A stretch of DNA of 62,058 bases, taken from DATBLE01 sp046732255. Lineage in GTDB: Bacteria > Actinomycetota > Thermoleophilia > Gaiellales > Gaiellaceae. Where the stretch lies: NCBI GenBank assembly GCA_046732255.1, contig JBKPMR010000012.1:1-62058 (forward strand), in the 5' to 3' direction. The translations under genes were made by a program, and so were the position numbers. Every line of letters begins with the position of its first letter. The first letter of the stretch is position 1. Positions 58,311-62,058 of the stretch are shown one piece after another. The notes beneath the pieces are model-generated. The model made no database searches. It was not told where the DNA came from and saw only the letters and a program-made list of their open reading frames with translations.

Positions 58311-59087
58311 TCATCCGAGCGGCTCCTGCCGCGCCTGCCGGCGGTCGAAGACCGTGACGGTGTCGTAGCCCGCGGTCCGCGCGAGGTCGACGGCGCGATC
58401 GAGGTTCCGGCCCACGTTCTGGGGAACGTGCGCGTCCGAGGCGAGCGTGATCGGAAGCCCCGCCGCCTCGAGGAACGCCGCGTCGGGGTATAGCTCGCCG
58501 ACCGGTTTATAGAGCCCGTTCGTGGAGATCTCGAGCGCCACGCCGGTCAGCGGCGGGTACTCGATCCGCTCGGGGCGCCGGCCGAAGATCTTCGCCAGAT
58601 CGGGATGCGCGAGCACGTCGACGTGCCCGGATCCCGCCAGCTGGACGAGGGCCGCGAAGTAGCGCTGCCACACCTCCTCGACCGACGCGACCGCCCAGAG
58701 GCCCGGCTCCTGGTCGATCGCCAGCCCGTCGACCCAATGCACGGACCCGAGCAGGAAGTCCCACGGATAGGGCTCGAGAATCGAGGCGAGCTCGTCCTGC
58801 CGGTCGCCGACGTGGTCGACCTCGAGACCGAGCTTCACCGGCATGCCCTGGCGCTTGGCCTCGAGCACCGCGTCCACGTAGGCCCCGAGGTCGTACACGC
58901 AACGCTCAGTCTGGTACTCGAGCGTCCAGAGCGGCAGCGTCTGGCGGAAGTAGTAGACGTGCTCGGTGAACCCGATCTCGTCGACGCCGCGCGCGGCCGC
59001 GGTCTCGACGAACCGTTCGACCGCCTCGAACGCGTGCTCGATGCGCTCCTCCGGGTCGCGGAGGTGCATGTGGTAGTCGACGATCAC
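58311..59087 (-). CDS. PHP-family histidinol-phosphatase-like protein
   Basis: 258 residues. Metal motifs: DYHMHLRDPEER, GFTEHVYYF, GLEVDHV, GSVHWVDG, VLAHPDLAKIFG, LEISTNGL and LASDAHVPQNVG. The HisK type hydrolyses histidinol phosphate, but other phosphomonoesters are possible. It sits between ispD (4-base overlap) and ispF, an unusual place for a histidine gene. Confidence 0.88.
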   Translation of the reverse strand: MIVDYHMHLRDPEERIEHAFEAVERFVETAAARGVDEIGFTEHVYYFRQTLPLWTLEYQTERCVYDLGAYVDAVLEAKRQGMPVKLGLEVDHVGDRQDELASILEPYPWDFLLGSVHWVDGLAIDQEPGLWAVASVEEVWQRYFAALVQLAGSGHVDVLAHPDLAKIFGRRPERIEYPPLTGVALEISTNGLYKPVGELYPDAAFLEAAGLPITLASDAHVPQNVGRNLDRAVDLARTAGYDTVTVFDRRQARQEPLG

Positions 59088-59779
59088 GATTCGGCAGCGA
59101 GCCAGGACTCGACGAGCGCGAGATCCTCTGGGGTGGTCACTTTCTGAAGCCGCTGATCACCGGGGACGATGGTCACCCGTCCGCCCCGGCGTTCGACGAG
59201 CGACGAGCAGTCGGTCGCCGCGTCGCCTCCCGCCACCGCCTCGCGCAGGACGGAGGCGACGAACGCCTGGGGCGTCTGCACCGCGGCCAGCTCCTCCCTG
59301 GCGAGGGTTTCCACGACCGTTCCGTCGCGTACACGCTTGACCGTGTCGACCAGCGCCAGGCCCGGAATCGCGCCGTCCCACCCTTCGTTCAGGGCAGCGA
59401 GCAGGCGCTCGATCACGGAGCTCGAGACCAGCGGTCTCGCAGCGTCGTGGACGAGGATGACCGCTGCGTCGTCGCCGACCTCGCCGACGCCGATGCAGAC
59501 CGACTCGGCGCGCGACGCGCCGCCGGCGACGGCGGCGACGACTTTCCCGCAGCCAAGCTCCTCCGCGAGCAGGATCACCGGCTCCTCCCAGTCGGGAGGC
59601 GCGACCACGACGATCGCGTCGATCCACTCGCACCCCTCGAGCCGCTCGAGGCTCTCGGCGACGAGCGGCCGGCCGTGAAGCTGTGCGAATGCCTTCGGCC
59701 GGTCCGGATTCGGGCCGTCGACTGCGCCGCCGAGCCGCTCGCCGCGGCCGGCGGCGGCGAGCACGGCCCAGACGGACAA
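59084..59779 (-). CDS. ispD: 2-C-methyl-D-erythritol 4-phosphate cytidylyltransferase
   Basis: 231 residues, TTG start. The nucleotidyltransferase loop LAAAGRGERLG, GGASRAESV, LVHDAARPLV, TVKRV and LAAVQTPQAFVASVLREA are present. It lies 21 bases after carD, the usual actinobacterial pairing, and starts the MEP-pathway part of the operon. Confidence 0.93.
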   Translation of the reverse strand: MSVWAVLAAAGRGERLGGAVDGPNPDRPKAFAQLHGRPLVAESLERLEGCEWIDAIVVVAPPDWEEPVILLAEELGCGKVVAAVAGGASRAESVCIGVGEVGDDAAVILVHDAARPLVSSSVIERLLAALNEGWDGAIPGLALVDTVKRVRDGTVVETLAREELAAVQTPQAFVASVLREAVAGGDAATDCSSLVERRGGRVTIVPGDQRLQKVTTPEDLALVESWLAAES

Positions 59780-59800
59780 CGACGTGGCGCGCGGCGGGCG

Positions 59801-60331
59801 CTAGGCGCTCGCGGCCGCGGTGGCCTTCGCGGTTCGCTTCTTGCCGTTTGCGACGGTGGACAGGACCTCGTCGAGCCAGACCCCGGCTTCGTCCTCGTCC
59901 ATCGCCTTGGCGTACATGAGCTCGCTGGCGAGGATCTTCTTCGCCTTCACGAACATCTGCTTCTCGCCGGTCGACAGGCCCTTCTCGTGATCGCGCAGCG
60001 ACAGGTTCCGCACGACCTCAGCCAACTCGAAGATGTCGCCGGTCTTCATCTTGTCGCGGTTGTGCTTGAAGCGGCGGTTCCAGTTCTTGGGCATCGTCGT
60101 GCCGGAACCCTGGAGTGCCTTCAGTACCTTCTCGACCATCTGCTCGTCGATCACGCGGCGGAGGCCAACCTTCTCCGCGTTCTCGCACGGCACGTTCACG
60201 GTCATGTCGTTGTGGAGGATCTTGATCGTGAGGTAATCGCGCTTCTGGCCGAGCACCTCGCGCTGTTCCTTCTTCACGACAGTGCCTGCCCCGTGGTGTG
60301 GATACACCACTTTGTCGCCGACCTTGAACAA
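59801..60331 (-). CDS. carD: CarD-family transcriptional regulator
   Basis: 176 residues, TTG start with AGGGGAG 5 bases upstream. The N-terminal RNA-polymerase interaction domain (FKVGDKVVYPHHGAGTV) is followed by the helical DNA-binding domain (NWNRRFKHNRDKMKTGDIFELAEVVRNLSLRD) with the Trp that stabilises the open complex. It should activate rRNA and other weak promoters. The Lys/Ala tail is variable. A hairpin lies in its leader. Confidence 0.94.
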   Translation of the reverse strand: MFKVGDKVVYPHHGAGTVVKKEQREVLGQKRDYLTIKILHNDMTVNVPCENAEKVGLRRVIDEQMVEKVLKALQGSGTTMPKNWNRRFKHNRDKMKTGDIFELAEVVRNLSLRDHEKGLSTGEKQMFVKAKKILASELMYAKAMDEDEAGVWLDEVLSTVANGKKRTAKATAAASA

Positions 60332-60365
60332 GCTGACTCCCCTTTCGAAGCTCTAGTCGCCAAGA

Positions 60366-60392
60366 CGCCGGCGGTTGCAGTGACCGCCGGCG
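60366..60392 (-). other. Leader hairpin upstream of carD
   Basis: Perfect 9-bp arms CGCCGGCGG / CCGCCGGCG with a 9-base loop, between the predicted promoter and the start of carD. It could attenuate transcription or stabilise the leader. Confidence 0.45.
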
Positions 60393-60402
60393 AACTCTTG
60401 CG

Positions 60403-60432
60403 AGTATACCCGAAACGGCTTAAAAGAGCCAA
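60403..60432 (-). promoter_or_regulatory. Putative carD promoter
   Basis: On the minus strand TTGGCT and TATACT are 18 bases apart, about 70 bases upstream of the start codon, in an AT-rich patch. Downstream of radA, so carD probably has its own transcript. Confidence 0.6.
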
Positions 60433-60484
60433 GTTTCCAGGGCTTTTAACCCTGTCCTAACACAAAATCCCTGCTCAGAGCGGC

Positions 60485-61837
60485 CTAGTCGGAGCCGGCC
60501 GGGCCCCCGAGGCCGGCCTGGAGAGCGGCGGCCGCCGTCTCGGACTCGACCACCGCCGGCCGCCCACGGTCGGACGTGCCCTTCGGGACGAGGACGGCGC
60601 TGAAACCGAGCTTGGCACACTCCTCCAGTCTGCGTTCGGCCTGCGAGGCGGCCCGCAGCCGGCCGGTGAGACCCAGCTCGCCGAACGCAGCGAGCCCCTC
60701 CCTGACCGGGACACCTTTGGCCGCCGACGCGATCGCGAGTGCGATCGCGAGGTCGGCACCCGGCTCTTCGATCCGGATGCCGCCGGCGACGTTTACGAAG
60801 ACGTCGGCTCCGCCGAGGGCCAGCCGGGCATGGCGCCCGAGGACGGCGACGATCATCGCCAGGCGCTTCGGATCGACGCCGGTCGCCACCCGGCGCGGCA
60901 TCGCCAGGTCGGTGGGCGAGACCAGCGCCTGGATCTCGAGCAGGATTGGTCTCGTCCCTTCGAGCGCACAGGCGACGGCGGCGCCCACCTCGCCGTCTTC
61001 GGTGCGCCCGAACAGCTCAGAGGGATCTGGAACGCCGACGAGTCCGGTGCCGGTCATCTCGAACACGCCGAGCTCGTTGGTCGAGCCGAATCTGTTCTTC
61101 GCGGCCCGCAGGATCCGATGGGCGCGGTAGCGGTCGCCCTCGAACTGGAGCACGCAGTCGACCAGGTGCTCGAGCACCCTCGGCCCGGCAACCGCACCGT
61201 CCTTCGTCACATGGCCGACGAGAAAGATCGCGATCCCGTGCTCCTTTGCGACCCGCACCAGCCGGGCGGCCGCCTCGCGGACCTGCGCGACCGATCCGGG
61301 GGCGGAGCCGAGCTCGCCTGCGGCCAGCGTCTGGACCGAATCGATCACGCACACGTCGGGACGTTCTTGCTCGAGCGTCGCGCAGACGGTCTCGAGCTCG
61401 GTCTCGGCGAGGATCTCGATCCCACCCGCCCCGCCGAGGCGGTCGGCGCGCAGCTTCACCTGCGCCTTCGATTCCTCGCCGGTGACGAGCACGACCCGTC
61501 GTCCGGCGTCGGAGATCGCCTTCAGCGAGGTTAGGAGCAGTGTCGACTTGCCGACGCCGGGCTCGCCTCCGACGAGGACGACCGACGCCGGAACGAGCCC
61601 GCCGCCGAGCACGCGATCGAGCTCGGGAACGCCGGTGGGGATGCGCTCCGACTCCTCCGTCTCGACCTCGACCAGCCGCAGCAGCGGCTTGCCGGCGGCG
61701 GCGCCCGAAGCCGGTGCGAATTTTGACTCCTCGACGAGCGTCCCGAACTCTCCACAGCCGGGACACTTGCCGAACCAGCGGCCGGACGAGTACCCGCACT
61801 CGGGGCAGGAGAAGACGGACGCCGCAGCCTTGGCCAC
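60485..61837 (-). CDS. radA: DNA repair protein RadA (Sms)
   Basis: 450 residues, GTG start. The zinc finger CPECGYSSGRWFGKCPGCG, Walker A GGEPGVGKSTLLL, KNRFGS motif (AAKNRFGSTNELG) and C-terminal Lon-like domain (VNVAGGIRIEEPGADLAIALAIASA) are complete. It is a helicase-like branch-migration factor in recombination. The adjacent position to carD-ispD-ispF is conserved in Gram-positive bacteria, there with disA. Confidence 0.95.
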   Translation of the reverse strand: MAKAAASVFSCPECGYSSGRWFGKCPGCGEFGTLVEESKFAPASGAAAGKPLLRLVEVETEESERIPTGVPELDRVLGGGLVPASVVLVGGEPGVGKSTLLLTSLKAISDAGRRVVLVTGEESKAQVKLRADRLGGAGGIEILAETELETVCATLEQERPDVCVIDSVQTLAAGELGSAPGSVAQVREAAARLVRVAKEHGIAIFLVGHVTKDGAVAGPRVLEHLVDCVLQFEGDRYRAHRILRAAKNRFGSTNELGVFEMTGTGLVGVPDPSELFGRTEDGEVGAAVACALEGTRPILLEIQALVSPTDLAMPRRVATGVDPKRLAMIVAVLGRHARLALGGADVFVNVAGGIRIEEPGADLAIALAIASAAKGVPVREGLAAFGELGLTGRLRAASQAERRLEECAKLGFSAVLVPKGTSDRGRPAVVESETAAAALQAGLGGPAGSD

Positions 61838-61896
61838 GAGTCCAGTCTATGGACGGGTCCCGACGGTCTTCGCGACGGGAGTGCAACAAGTCGGGA

Positions 61897-61920
61897 GGGT
61901 CAGACCCGAGGGTCTGACCC
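61897..61920. repeat. Palindrome, GGGTCAGACCC type
   Basis: Perfect 11-bp arms GGGTCAGACCC / GGGTCTGACCC with a 2-base centre, 60 bases upstream of radA. It shares the design of the other short palindromes (arms of 9-14 bp, 1-2 base centre). Confidence 0.85.
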
Positions 61921-61935
61921 TAGATGGCTGACCGG

Positions 61936-61962
61936 AAAATCTCGTGCGTCCGGACGCGAGAT
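61936..61962 (-). terminator. Terminator-like hairpin for a gene beyond the window end
   Basis: On the minus strand a stem ATCTCG-CGT / ACG-CGAGAT (2-base bulge, CCGG loop) is followed by TTTT. A minus-strand gene may end at a TAA near 62050, but too little is visible to call it. The rest of 61838-62058 shows no supported gene. Confidence 0.5.
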
Positions 61963-62058
61963 CTGGCCGTCTGGGCCGCTCCCGCTCCGGTTCCGCGGCC
62001 GGTGGCCGCTCCACCGGCGCGTCCGCTTCGCGCGCCGAGCCCGTCACCGTTACTTGTT

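Noticed and set aside
61847..62047. A 66-codon minus-strand ORF near the window end
   Set aside because: It runs through a terminator-like hairpin and a palindromic repeat, and shows no protein-like pattern.

Overview
The window is about 62 kb of very GC-rich, densely packed bacterial chromosome. The gene set points to an actinobacterium, most like the deep-branching Thermoleophilia (Gaiellales-type). Pointers are a CarD regulator, a SARP/BTAD regulator, a biotin-carboxylase/BCCP fusion with a separate carboxyltransferase and a tiny epsilon-like subunit, many GTG/TTG starts and stop/start overlaps. The placement is inferred from gene content; no rRNA is present.

Region 1 (1-28 kb) is a central-carbon island. 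It holds an anchor-less succinate dehydrogenase operon (sdhA, lipoprotein, sdhB, CCG-domain subunit), pckA, citrate synthase, isocitrate dehydrogenase, malate dehydrogenase, and sucC/sucD with a methyltransferase gene between them. Also here are a 1098-residue membrane protein fusing a SARP DNA-binding region to a beta-propeller and a peptide-binding domain, adjacent xerC- and xerD-like recombinases, a PDZ-Lon protease, a DUF899 gene between palindromic repeats, and small conserved genes. pckA appears to start at an AUC codon.

Region 2 (28-43 kb) starts with a LacI regulator flanked by two identical 14-bp operators. A candidate peptide-modification locus follows: a DrrAB-type ABC exporter, a 62-residue Asp-Gly-Thr repeat peptide with a strong ribosome site, an overlapping JmjC oxygenase, and a convergent sucrase/ferredoxin-like gene. 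Next come acyl-CoA carboxylase genes on the minus strand interleaved with plus-strand pgsA, a secreted metalloprotease and an NlpC/P60 hydrolase, then an MFS exporter, a Cys/Met PLP enzyme and tRNA-Thr. A 168-bp inverted-repeat element separates the carboxylase gene from pgsA.

Region 3 (43-62 kb) holds two minus-strand blocks: gltX-cysS-rlmB-NYN nuclease-sigH and radA-carD-ispD-PHP-ispF. Together they match a gene order known from Firmicutes, split here by about 10 kb of other genes. The intervening block contains a frameshifted oxidoreductase, an ATP-grasp remnant, mutY, a two-component system, a MarR/beta-propeller pair and an AhpD-like gene with an in-frame UGA at the second Cys of its CxxC motif. 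A hairpin placed like a bacterial SECIS follows the UGA, so this gene is a strong selenoprotein candidate.

Small intergenic palindromes (cores GGGACAGG, GGTGCC, GGGTCAGACCC) recur across the window. Two of them sit at the 5' ends of genes, and one supplies the start codon.
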